Origin: Bacillus sp. sid0103
Lineage (GTDB): Bacteria; Bacillota; Bacilli; Bacillales_B; DSM-18226
Direction of reading: 5' to 3'
Assembly: GCF_019219025.1 (NCBI RefSeq)
Contig: NZ_JAHUWN010000011.1
Span: forward strand, 124,001-188,000
Length of the DNA stretch: 64,000 nt
Under the pieces are notes generated by a model. The model was given only the letters and a program-made list of their open reading frames with translations, was not told the DNA's origin and ran no database searches. The position numbers and the translations under genes are program-made. Positions 44,572 through 52,438 of the stretch are shown piece after piece. Numbering within the stretch: position 1 is the stretch's first letter; every line of letters starts with the position of its first letter.

Positions 44572-44603
44572 GTTAAAAGATGTAATAAGCAATTATTTCG
44601 TAA

Positions 44604-44629
44604 AAAAAGAGCAGGGGCTCTTTTTTTTT
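44604..44629 (+). terminator. Terminator of hom
   Basis: AAAAAGAGC/GCTCTTTTT stem with AGGG loop and a long T-run. Confidence 0.85.
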
Positions 44630-44801
44630 GTCTTGAATTTCTATTCTCTTAAATGGAGGGAATCAACAAATAGCTAAAAAAAGTCAACAAAGCAACTAAT
44701 AACTGGGGATAAGTCTAGTCAAAATCAAATGATAATCATATTGTGTAAAAGCTCAACCAAATGGACTAGTTATTTATCAAAGTAAATTGAAGAGGTGCGT
44801 C

Positions 44802-46649
44802 ATGTTAAGGAATAGCTTAAATGGACGTTTATTAACGAATCTGAAAAATACATTTACCTATGAGTTTTGGGTATTGCCTGAAAATGTTCATCGCATCGAT
44901 AAACAATCTCGGGATAAGCCAACTGATGGAAATGGAAAAAATTATATCATTGGACCTGCACAGGGGGTGTCCGATAATGATGCTGGGGTTAGTGTTTCAG
45001 TTGGACTAAATGGTATAACGGTTTATGAACATACTAAGGAGAACATCTATGCGGTGTTAGTCTATGAAGCCATCATTAATGATCTCATTCACATTGCTGT
45101 TGTCTATGATGAAAGAGAGCCGCTGCTATTCATTAATGGGAAGTTTGTAAAAAAGGGTGATGGAAGCCCTAAAAAGTATGTCTACCCATCTGGGATGATT
45201 TGCTGGCAGCCAGGTCTTTTCTTTAATGGTGATATTAACGAAATTAGACTTTGGGATCACTGCCGGACAGAAGAAAATCTTAATGATTTTTTGAATAAAA
45301 AGCTTACTGGAAACGAGAAAGGGCTATATGGTGTTTGGCCAACTCCGACTGTAAATGAACTAGAACCACAGAGGGAAGATCCAAAAATCAAAAAGTCCCA
45401 AAATAACAAGGACATAAGCTCTAAAGAGAAACATATTAAAGAAATCCAAGTAAATCAGATCCAAGAAATTGAAGTCAGTATTATTATTCCTTCCCTAAAT
45501 AAATATCCACTAAATCTCCTGACTCTCTTCTCACTGGAATACCAAACCTTCAATCCTTCAAAAATGGAAGTTATCTTTATAGATGATGCTTCAACAGACC
45601 AAACGGAAGAAAAGATAAAGGGCTATAAGCCTCCGTATCATTTTAAATATATACGTAATAAAAAGAACCTAGGAAGAGCGAAGGTTCGAAATTTAGGCAT
45701 TCGTTCAGCAAGAGGGAGCGTTCTTATTTTTCTTGATGCAGAAATGATAACAGAACCTGATTTTGTTGAAAAACATCATAAGTTCCACCAATCAAAAAAT
45801 AAGCATATTTTGTCAGGGGCAATGCATTCAAAAGTCATATATTCATGTATCTTTCCTGAATTTACTCCAGAGAAAATAAACACAATCGCAACTTTAACAA
45901 AAAATAATAAGTTGCTTTATTCCAGGTTCAAAAACTTTAAATATCCATCTAAACAACCATACCCGTTGTTGGAAAAAAGCGATATTGCAAGAAAGGCTTT
46001 CAAGGATATAGGAGTTGTAACATACCCATGGTTCCAATCGATAACCGACAATTTTGCTGCTGACTTAGAAGGATTTTCCTTTCCATGGATGGCATTTCTT
46101 ACAGGAAATGTTTCCATTCGAAAAGAGTTTATTACTCAGGCAGGATTGTTCGATGAAGACTTTGTCCAGTACGGTTACGAAGATTGGGAAATAGGATATC
46201 GTTTATTTAAAATGGGTGCCAAATATATTGCTAGAAATGATTTGATAACGTATCATCAAGAACACCCTATAGGCGAAAGCAAATGGAAAGAGGCAATTAA
46301 CAACCTTGGACTGTTTATTTTAAAGCATCATGACATCGATGTTCTTATTCTTGGATTAGAGATTTCAGGTCTTGTAGATTTATTAACGATGAGTAAGCTA
46401 TTAAGCGAATATAAATTACTCATTCAATCTTATCCAGAGCAATTTCAAAAATTCCAAGAAAAATTCATACACATTCTTGAAACAATTGTCCTTTTACTTC
46501 AAATCGACATCCGTCACATAAATATCTTAGGAGCTGCAGGCTTTGGCTCTTACGACATAAAAGAGCTTCAAGAAGAAATTAATTCTATCAAAACTCTTAA
46601 AAAGTTTACTAATTTAACCTCCCTTTTAGAAAAGGTCATGAACTCATAA
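44802..46649 (+). CDS. Two-domain glycosyltransferase: LamG-like lectin domain plus GT2
   Basis: About 615 residues. Residues 1-180 look like a concanavalin/LamG-like fold (TYEFWVLPENV, LLFINGKFVKKG, FNGDINEIRLWDHCRTEENL). A charged linker follows. From about 225 a GT-A glycosyltransferase begins (VSIIIPSLNKYPLN, VIFIDDASTDQTEE, LIFLDAEMIT with the DxE metal site), and YGYEDWEIGYRLFKMGAKYI matches the C-terminal galactosyltransferase region. No membrane segment or signal is seen, so it is cytoplasmic. TTG 44787 is in frame; AGAGGTG favours ATG 44802. It probably recognises and extends a glycan; the acceptor is unknown. Pairs with the next gene. Confidence 0.8.
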   Translation: MLRNSLNGRLLTNLKNTFTYEFWVLPENVHRIDKQSRDKPTDGNGKNYIIGPAQGVSDNDAGVSVSVGLNGITVYEHTKENIYAVLVYEAIINDLIHIAVVYDEREPLLFINGKFVKKGDGSPKKYVYPSGMICWQPGLFFNGDINEIRLWDHCRTEENLNDFLNKKLTGNEKGLYGVWPTPTVNELEPQREDPKIKKSQNNKDISSKEKHIKEIQVNQIQEIEVSIIIPSLNKYPLNLLTLFSLEYQTFNPSKMEVIFIDDASTDQTEEKIKGYKPPYHFKYIRNKKNLGRAKVRNLGIRSARGSVLIFLDAEMITEPDFVEKHHKFHQSKNKHILSGAMHSKVIYSCIFPEFTPEKINTIATLTKNNKLLYSRFKNFKYPSKQPYPLLEKSDIARKAFKDIGVVTYPWFQSITDNFAADLEGFSFPWMAFLTGNVSIRKEFITQAGLFDEDFVQYGYEDWEIGYRLFKMGAKYIARNDLITYHQEHPIGESKWKEAINNLGLFILKHHDIDVLILGLEISGLVDLLTMSKLLSEYKLLIQSYPEQFQKFQEKFIHILETIVLLLQIDIRHINILGAAGFGSYDIKELQEEINSIKTLKKFTNLTSLLEKVMNS

Positions 46650-46679
46650 AATAATTCTCCAAGCTAAAGGAGTGAGAAT

Positions 46680-47369
46680 GTGGTTTCCATTATTACTTGT
46701 ACAATAAGAGAAGAGAATATCAATAATGTTTTTAAAAATTATAAACAGCAATCCTGGAAGAATAAAGAGCTTATCATTATCCTAAATAAGGACTCTATGA
46801 ATATGGATAAATGGATTACTAAGGCAAGGAAATATCGTAATGTCCAGATTTATCAATTACACGAAAAAGCAACATTAGGTGACTGCTTAAATTTTGGGAT
46901 TATGAAATCAAATTATGATATTATTGCAAAATTTGATGACGATGACTATTATGGGCCTGACTACATTAAAAGTTCGATGGATGCTTTTAAAAATAAAGAT
47001 ATTTCTATTATTGGAAAAAACTCTTTATATATCTATTTTAAAAATAAAAAAGCGCTGATCCATGTGCCAGGTAATGAGAATTCAATCACAGAAACTGTTG
47101 CTGGAGCGACATTGATGTTTAGAAAAGATGTCTGTCAAAAAGTTCAATTTGAAAAAGTAAATCGAGCTGAGGATTACTTTTTCATTGAACAATGTAAGGA
47201 GAAGGGGTTCAAGGTCTATTCAACTGACCGTTTTCATTTCGCAGTTATCAGAAATGATGCCGATAAACATACGTGGAAGATTTCCGATAAGGATCTAATG
47301 GAATGGGGGGAAATAATCGCCTTTACAGATGATTTCCAAATATTAGTGTCAAAAAATGTCGAGATTTGA
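46680..47369 (+). CDS. GT2-like glycosyltransferase
   Basis: A 229-residue GT-A fold protein. It begins VSIITCTIREENINNVFKNY, shows the NKELIIILNKDS strand, ATLGDCLNFGIMKSNYDIIA and the metal-binding FDDDDYYGPDYI, then VAGATLMFRKDVCQKVQFEK and the RAEDYFFIEQCKEKGF acceptor motif. GTG start with AAGGAGTGAG, 30 bases after the LamG-GT2 gene, so both form an operon. It is AT-rich, as is its partner. Small size means a single catalytic domain. The sugar and acceptor are unknown; spore or cell-surface glycans are possible. Confidence 0.82.
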   Translation: MVSIITCTIREENINNVFKNYKQQSWKNKELIIILNKDSMNMDKWITKARKYRNVQIYQLHEKATLGDCLNFGIMKSNYDIIAKFDDDDYYGPDYIKSSMDAFKNKDISIIGKNSLYIYFKNKKALIHVPGNENSITETVAGATLMFRKDVCQKVQFEKVNRAEDYFFIEQCKEKGFKVYSTDRFHFAVIRNDADKHTWKISDKDLMEWGEIIAFTDDFQILVSKNVEI

Positions 47370-47393
47370 GGATCTTGTAGGGTCAATTTAAAA

Positions 47394-47576
47394 GGCTATG
47401 TTAAAGCTTATTGTTGATTTTGGCACCCTGTTGATCTACGTTCCGGCGCGAAGACTCCTGCGGGAGGACGGGGCAGGGGAGACCCCGCAGGAGCGCAGCG
47501 ACCAGGAGGCTCCCCTGACCGCCCGCGGAAAGCGAAGCGCCTGGAGCGGAAATCAACAGGCAAGTTTAACAGAGCC
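47394..47576. repeat. 183-bp MITE-like element, full copy 2
   Basis: Begins GGCTATGTTAAAGCTT and ends AAGTTTAACAGAGCC; same length as the copy at 30212-30394. It is flanked on both sides by ATTTAAAA, an exact 8-bp direct repeat consistent with a target-site duplication. Confidence 0.85.
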
Positions 47577-47582
47577 ATTTAA

Positions 47583-47615
47583 AAAAAAGAAGCAGGATGT
47601 CCTGCTTCTTTTTTT
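47583..47615. terminator. Bidirectional terminator
   Basis: A 14-bp stem, AAAAAGAAGCAGGA/TCCTGCTTCTTTTT, with TG at the centre and A/T runs on both sides. Located between the glycosyltransferase operon and convergent yfhD. Confidence 0.85.
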
Positions 47616-47634
47616 GATTCATTTTCGTAAAGAT

Positions 47635-47820
47635 TTATTTATTTCTTTTTGTTTGTACACGCTGATTCGCTGCGTTAGCACGTGCCTGTGCCTCAAGGTC
47701 TGCATGGTCTGCAAATTCTGCAGAATATTCTACATCATTTCCATCCGTTTTTAGGTTCTTAGGTGTTTGTGGAAGTGAACTTTTATTGCTATTACCAGTT
47801 CCGTTATGCATACGGCCCAT
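47635..47820 (-). CDS. yfhD: YfhD family small protein
   Basis: A 61-residue hydrophilic protein: it begins MGRMHNGTGNSNKSSLPQTP, has VEYSAEFADHADLEAQARAN in the middle and ends in KRNK. This fits the YfhD pattern (polar N-terminus, then an acidic and Ala-rich helix). An in-frame start at 47880 exists, but AAAGGGG places it at 47820. Position next to yfhE and yfhF matches the B. subtilis order. Function unknown; likely sporulation-related by context. Confidence 0.7.
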   Translation of the reverse strand: MGRMHNGTGNSNKSSLPQTPKNLKTDGNDVEYSAEFADHADLEAQARANAANQRVQTKRNK

Positions 47821-47951
47821 TACTAAAAAACCCCTTTCATTGTCAATAACAAGGAGCCTAATTGCTCCCTTTACTATCATTTACAATTTGAAAGGGAACC
47901 ATGAATGGAAAATCCTTCAGCAGCACGCTCTAGCTTGCAGCAATGGGAAGC

Positions 47952-48086
47952 CTATAGTCTGGTTTTCTTGTCGTGATATCCGCCTGCACGGTCCGCCATT
48001 TTAAATTCTCTTTGATAAGAAACCTCCTGCATACTCGTTAATGAGTATTTGCCTCGATCCTTATCCTTTTTCTTTTTTTCCGCCAT
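47952..48086 (-). CDS. yfhE: YfhE family small protein
   Basis: A 44-residue basic protein, too short for the usual ORF cut-offs. It begins MAEKKKKDKDRGKYSLTSMQ, then EVSYQREFKMADRAGGYHDK. The TSMQEVSYQREFKMADRAGG part is the YfhE pattern as I remember it. ATG 48086 has AAAGGA upstream, though spacing is long; an in-frame ATG three codons earlier is too close. Lies between yfhD and yfhF as in B. subtilis. Function unknown. Confidence 0.72.
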   Translation of the reverse strand: MAEKKKKDKDRGKYSLTSMQEVSYQREFKMADRAGGYHDKKTRL

Positions 48087-48204
48087 TTTGCTCATTCCTT
48101 TCAACATTCTTTAGTTAATCGTCATCAAGCTATGTGGTAAAAAATAGAAGCACTATATGTACTTATTTCCATTTTTACCTTTTAAGAAAGGAATGATACG
48201 GTTT

Positions 48205-49113
48205 TTATGAAAATATATTTTTTAATGCCAAATTTAGATCGGCATACTGAAATTGATAGCCATTTTCCAAAAGCTTTTTCGGTAATACCATTTGACCATC
48301 AACAACCAAGGTACTCATTTCACCCAAAAGGAGTCGAAGGGCAAAACGTGGAACAGGCAGCCAATGGGGACGGTGCAATACGATTGAAAGTGTTTCTCCA
48401 AATTCAGACATTGTTACTGGGTTTGGAGCCGTAAAATTAATCGGGCCATTGATTTGGTCCTTTTCGATAATAAAGGATATCCCTTTTACGACATCCTCAA
48501 TGTGAATCCATGACATCCATTGTCGACCATCCCCAATTGGGCCGCCAATAAATGATTTATAAGGAAAGGCTATTTTAGGCAGGGCCCCTTCGTGTGGATC
48601 CAGGATGATTCCAAACCTGCAAAAAACGGTGCGTATTCCTAAATGGGGGGCTTTACTCGCCTCGTCTTCCCATTGCTGCACTGTTTTGGATAAAAAATCA
48701 TTCCCAAATCCATGGTTTTCTTTTTCTGTAAAGACTTTTTCCAAGGATGTTCCATAAATGCCGATAGCACTCGCATTAATCAGTGCTTTTGGTTTGGTTT
48801 TTAATTTTGAGATGATGTTTATTAGTGCGTTAACCGATTCTAACCGACTAGTAACGATTTTTTCTTTTCTTTGTTCAGTCCAACGACCGCCATTAATTGA
48901 TTCGCCAGCAAGGTTAATAAAAATATCGGTACCCTCAAGTTCATGCCAAGTGCTTGTATGTTCAGTTAACCATTGGACATATTGAATCCGATCGGTCGTA
49001 TTTTTGTCTTTTAATCCTCTAGTTAATATGATTACCTCATGATTGTTTTTCACCAATTGAGACATTAGGGCTTTTCCCACAAAGCCTGTTCCACCTGCAA
49101 TGGTTATTTTCAA
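48205..49113 (-). CDS. yfhF: TIGR01777 family NAD-dependent epimerase-like protein (YfhF)
   Basis: A 302-residue extended SDR protein. ITIAGGTGFVGKALMSQLVK (residues 3-22) binds the cofactor; INLAGESINGGRWTEQRKEK and SASAIGIYGT-like INASAIGIYGTSLEK are typical of TIGR01777 (relatives of cell-division inhibitor SulA-like epimerases). FCRFGIILDPHEGALPKIAF and the C-terminal domain LLLGEMSTLVVDGQMVLPKK follow. TTG start with AAGGGGGCGG. It is divergent from recX, as in B. subtilis. Substrate unknown. Confidence 0.9.
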   Translation of the reverse strand: MKITIAGGTGFVGKALMSQLVKNNHEVIILTRGLKDKNTTDRIQYVQWLTEHTSTWHELEGTDIFINLAGESINGGRWTEQRKEKIVTSRLESVNALINIISKLKTKPKALINASAIGIYGTSLEKVFTEKENHGFGNDFLSKTVQQWEDEASKAPHLGIRTVFCRFGIILDPHEGALPKIAFPYKSFIGGPIGDGRQWMSWIHIEDVVKGISFIIEKDQINGPINFTAPNPVTMSEFGETLSIVLHRPHWLPVPRFALRLLLGEMSTLVVDGQMVLPKKLLENGYQFQYADLNLALKNIFS

Positions 49114-49190
49114 TTTTTCCGCCCCCTTATTACGTTTTATCTTACAATATTTTATAGGGAATATGGTAAAGTATTGTTGAGGTGAATAAC

Positions 49191-50006
49191 ATGGCCATAA
49201 TTACAAAGATCACCACTCAACAGAAAAATCAAGATCGCTTTAATATTTTTATGGATTACGGCAAGGGGAAGGGTGAGGAATTTGCCTTCAGTGTCGACAG
49301 TGATGTTCTGATCAAATTTAACTTAAAAAAAGGAATGGAACTTGACGATTTTTCCTTTATGGAAATTCAGTATCAAGACGACATTCGTAAAGCTTACAAC
49401 AAAGCCATCCATTATTTATCCAGAAGGATGAGGTCGGAAAAAGAAATAAAGGAATACCTTACTACAAAGGAAATAGATGAACCTGTCATCAATGAAATTA
49501 TCCATAAACTATCCGCTCAGAAATACATAAATGACGAGGAATATGCTTTCGCTTATGCCCGGACACAAGCCAATACCACTGATAAAGGTCCAACTATAAT
49601 TAAAATGGAACTAAAGGAAAAAGGAATTAATGAAGGCACAATCATGCTTGCATTAGACGAATATTCCTTAGAACATCAGATTGAAAAAGCAACCAAAATA
49701 AGTGAAAAGTTTTACGAAAAGAACGCAAAGGATTCACTAAAAATTCAAAAACAGAAGCTCGAGAATTTGCTGCTTAGAAAGGGTTACCCTTATGATGTCA
49801 TTCATATTGCTGTTAATGAAATTTCAGTAAATAATGAGTCTGATGAGGATATGGAGGCAATTCGATTTCAAGGAGAAAAGGCTGCCCGAAAATATAGTAA
49901 ATTCAGTGGCTTTGAATTTCAACAAAAGATGAAGCAGGCCTTATATCGAAAAGGCTTCCCAATGGAACTGATTGAATCATACTTAGCAGAATTGGAAAAA
50001 TCATGA
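49191..50006 (+). CDS. recX: Recombination regulator RecX
   Basis: A 271-residue protein of three-helix RecX repeats. RKAYNKAIHYLSRRMRSEKE, INDEEYAFAYARTQANTTDK and KGPTIIKMELKEKGINEGTI are conserved. It modulates RecA filaments. GTG 49182 is in frame, but GAGGTG places the start at ATG 49191. Its stop codon lies inside a bidirectional terminator shared with the convergent SDR gene. Confidence 0.93.
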   Translation: MAIITKITTQQKNQDRFNIFMDYGKGKGEEFAFSVDSDVLIKFNLKKGMELDDFSFMEIQYQDDIRKAYNKAIHYLSRRMRSEKEIKEYLTTKEIDEPVINEIIHKLSAQKYINDEEYAFAYARTQANTTDKGPTIIKMELKEKGINEGTIMLALDEYSLEHQIEKATKISEKFYEKNAKDSLKIQKQKLENLLLRKGYPYDVIHIAVNEISVNNESDEDMEAIRFQGEKAARKYSKFSGFEFQQKMKQALYRKGFPMELIESYLAELEKS

Positions 50007-50027
50007 CCCAGATGTCATGATTTTTTA
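49996..50027. terminator. Bidirectional terminator holding both stop codons
   Basis: AAAAATCATGAC/GTCATGATTTTT, a perfect 12-bp stem with six-base loop. The recX stop (50004-50006) and the SDR stop (from 50015) both lie within it. Confidence 0.88.
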
Positions 50028-50692
50028 CTTTCAATAATAATAGAGTCTTCATCGATCTGTTCCATAATCATTTCAGCAACTTCTCTTGGCGTCCGGAAAC
50101 GTGAAGGGTCTTGGACGTGGTCGCTATGATCCCAAAATGGGGTGTCCATTCCTCCCATATAAACAGCAGTTATTTTAATGTTTTGATCCTCATATTCCTT
50201 TTGCAGGCTTTCGGTAAAACCTCTTACCGCGAATTTACTAGCAACATAGACAGCTTCATTCACTTTTCCGCGTAAACCTGCTGTCGAAATAATATTTATA
50301 ATTCTCCCATCAGGATTTTTAAGTACATGTGGTAATACTGCTTTTGTCAACAATAGAGTGCCAAGTACATTTGTATTAATCATTTCCGCCATGTGTTGTT
50401 CATCTATGTCAACAAAGGGACCGAAATGTCCAACACCTGCATTATTGACTAACCCGCAGATAGAATAGGTGTGGCTGATTTCTTCTATTTTTTTCGATAC
50501 ATCATCCGCGTTTTGAATATCAAAGGGAAGGATATCTGCTTTTCCCCCATGTGCGATAATTTCATCTCTAGCTGTTGTTAACTTTGTAATCGTTCTCCCA
50601 GTAAGCAAAAGGTGAAAACCTTGCTGGGAAAAAAGGTGTGCTAATTCTTTTCCTAAACCCGAACCAGCCCCAGTAATGATCATTGTTTTCAT
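50015..50692 (-). CDS. Short-chain dehydrogenase/reductase
   Basis: A 225-residue classical SDR. MIITGAGSGLGKELAHLFSQ is the cofactor motif TGxxxGxG, LVNNAGVGHFGPF the NNAG motif, and INIISTAGLRGKVNEAVYVASK supplies catalytic Ser, Tyr and Lys. Tyr is followed by VASK in the YxxxK arrangement. Substrate unknown. ATG with AAGGAGATTATAT upstream. It is not part of the B. subtilis yfh block as I remember it, so it may be an insertion or a lineage-specific gene. Confidence 0.88.
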   Translation of the reverse strand: MKTMIITGAGSGLGKELAHLFSQQGFHLLLTGRTITKLTTARDEIIAHGGKADILPFDIQNADDVSKKIEEISHTYSICGLVNNAGVGHFGPFVDIDEQHMAEMINTNVLGTLLLTKAVLPHVLKNPDGRIINIISTAGLRGKVNEAVYVASKFAVRGFTESLQKEYEDQNIKITAVYMGGMDTPFWDHSDHVQDPSRFRTPREVAEMIMEQIDEDSIIIESKKS

Positions 50693-50779
50693 ATATAATC
50701 TCCTTCATTCAATTCATTCTTTATTAATTATATAAAAATTACTATACTAAAATAAAGGGATAAGGGGAGTGGATGATCA

Positions 50780-51103
50780 ATGCAACAGGATAAACGCTAT
50801 AGTGTAATGACCGAGCATGAATTACGAAAGGAAATTGGCATTCTTCAAGAACAGGCTAGAAAAGCAGAACAAATGGGGATGGTGAATGAGTTTGCCGTGC
50901 TTGAAAGAAAGGTTCAATTGGCAAAAGCATACCTGATTGACCCGGATGCCTTCAAAACTGGTGAACTGTATGAAATAGAAGGGAACCCAGGACAATATTT
51001 TAAAATTGACTATCTAAATGGTGTGTTTGCCTGGGGTTATCGACTTAACGGGGATGGTCATGAAGAGGCCTTGCCTATCTCTCTTTTAAAAAAGCTAAAA
51101 TAA
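50780..51103 (+). CDS. yfhH: YfhH family protein (DUF1811)
   Basis: A 107-residue protein: an N-terminal helical part (LRKEIGILQEQARKAEQMGM, ERKVQLAKAYLIDPDAF) and a C-terminal beta part (GELYEIEGNPGQYFKIDYLN, GVFAWGYRLNGD). This matches DUF1811/YfhH. ATG with AAGGGGAGTGGATGATCA. In the conserved position after recX. Function unknown. Confidence 0.88.
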   Translation: MQQDKRYSVMTEHELRKEIGILQEQARKAEQMGMVNEFAVLERKVQLAKAYLIDPDAFKTGELYEIEGNPGQYFKIDYLNGVFAWGYRLNGDGHEEALPISLLKKLK

Positions 51104-51106
51104 TGG

Positions 51107-51146
51107 GACAAACCAGAGAGTGCCCCTCTGGTTTGTCTTATTTTTA
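51107..51146 (+). terminator. Terminator of yfhH
   Basis: GACAAACCAGAG/CTCTGGTTTGTC, a 12-bp perfect stem, then TTATTTTT. Just upstream of the convergent sspK stop. Confidence 0.85.
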
Positions 51147-51155
51147 AAGAAAAGG

Positions 51156-51332
51156 CTATTTATAAACTTGGGGCGACTCATCGTCGCGCTCCCCGGATGC
51201 GCGCATTCGCTCTTGTGGATGGGTATTAATCGTGCCGTCTGCTCTTTTTGATGCATATTCTGCCTTAGCCCGAGGCTCTCCCTCAAACTTATTGTTATTC
51301 TGATTTGGGAAATTCGTTGCTTTATTTCTCAT
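51156..51332 (-). CDS. sspK: Small acid-soluble spore protein K
   Basis: A 58-residue protein. [20 protein letters not shown] and [12 protein letters not shown] are characteristic of SspK, with a short extra acidic tail (DDESPQVYK). Found in the spore core, made in the forespore. ATG with TTTTGGAGG at 51332; a longer frame from 51383 exists but lacks a site. Convergent with yfhH. Confidence 0.92.
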   Translation of the reverse strand: MRNKATNFPNQNNNKFEGEPRAKAEYASKRADGTINTHPQERMRASGERDDESPQVYK

Positions 51333-51360
51333 GATATACCTCCAAAAGGGAATGAGAGCA

Positions 51361-51394
51361 CGTGAAAAGCAATGCAATCTCATTGCTTACCACG
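51361..51394. other. Inverted repeat between sspK and yfhJ
   Basis: CGTG-AA-AAGCAATG...CATTGCTT-AC-CACG, two nested stems around CAATCT. No T-run. It lies in the divergent promoter region and may be a regulatory hairpin or a protein site. Confidence 0.4.
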
Positions 51395-51458
51395 TAACGT
51401 TAGTATCTGCGTTATTAATTTAGGTTATGTTAAAAGAAATTGGCAATGAGGTGTTTAT

Positions 51459-51728
51459 ATGAATAGTTACCATGAAGAATTAGCAAAACTGCTGCTAAGT
51501 AAAAATGACAAGCTTAGCTATAACCAAGCTCGAACATGGGTGGAACTGCTATGGGAAGATTTTGAAACCACCTATGCAAAAGCAGGCTGGGAATATAAGG
51601 GCAGTGAAATGACTGAGAGAATAGTCAAACAATGGATTGAAAACTATGGAGAAAAACTACACGAATTTGCCGCAACCAATCCAAAATACAAAGACTTGTT
51701 AAAGCAAGATAAAAATAGTTTAAACTAA
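51459..51728 (+). CDS. yfhJ: YfhJ/WVELL family protein
   Basis: An 89-residue helical protein containing the naming motif ARTWVELLWEDFETTYAKAG, followed by MTERIVKQWIENYGEKLHEF. ATG with GAGGTGTTTAT. Conserved position in the yfh block. The second 52-bp palindromic array begins only a few bases after its stop. Function unknown. Confidence 0.9.
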   Translation: MNSYHEELAKLLLSKNDKLSYNQARTWVELLWEDFETTYAKAGWEYKGSEMTERIVKQWIENYGEKLHEFAATNPKYKDLLKQDKNSLN

Positions 51729-51735
51729 GGTTATC

Positions 51736-52215
51736 TATTCGGACAAGACAAGTAGGAGATCACCTAAAGCTGTCCGAATACTAGGCTTATTCGGACTGGA
51801 CAAGTAGGAAATCACCTAAAGCTGTCCGAATGCTAGGATTATTCAGACAGGATAAGTAGGAAATCACCTAAAGATGTCCCGAATGCTAGGCCTCTTCGGA
51901 CAGGATAAGTAGGAAATCACCTAAAGCTGTCTGAATGCTAAGCTTATTCAGACAGGACAAGTAGGAAATCACCTAAAGCTGTCCGAATGCTGAGCTTATT
52001 CGGACAGGGCATAAAGGAAAACACCTAAAGCTGTCCGAATGCAAGGCCTATTCGGACAGGACATAAAGGAAAACACCTAAAGGTGTCCGAATGCTAGGCC
52101 TCTTAGGACAAGTCAAGTAGGAAAACACCTAAAGCTGTCCGAATGCTAGGCTTATTCGGACAAGACAAGTAGGAGATCACCTAAAGCTGTCCGAAATACA
52201 AGACTTATTCGGAAC
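51736..52215. repeat. 52-bp palindromic tandem repeat array 2
   Basis: About nine or ten units with ATTCGGACAG and CTGTCCGAAT arms, a linker of GGAAATCACCTAAAG type and a 9-base loop with GCTAGGC-like sequence. It is the same architecture and period as array 1 (15429-15889). One unit has both arms changed (CTGTCTGAAT and ATTCAGACAG), keeping the pairing. It lies between convergent yfhJ and yfhP. Confidence 0.9.
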
Positions 52216-52438
52216 AGTCAAGTATGAAAAAGGGGATAGTAGTCCTGATACACGGCGGCTTAATTGGACAGACCAGGATGGAAATCGGGATTTTTTAATA
52301 AAAAGCTGATATTCAATATAAAAATAATGAGTCCAATTCAGTAGCGAATTGGACTCTAATTATGGGCTAAATATATTTTTTCACCAAACTACTTATTACG
52401 TATACAGAACATTTTCTGTGCTGCTAGTTGTGGAATTT
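52216..52438. other. Tail of array 2 and yfhP 3' region
   Basis: Contains a decayed repeat unit (TTAATTGGACAGACCAGGAT) and the yfhP terminator hairpin. No gene seen. Confidence 0.5.
52322..52356 (-). terminator. Terminator of yfhP
   Basis: GAGTCCAATTC/GAATTGGACTC stem with a six-base loop; on the minus strand it is followed by ATTATTTTTAT. Confidence 0.65.
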
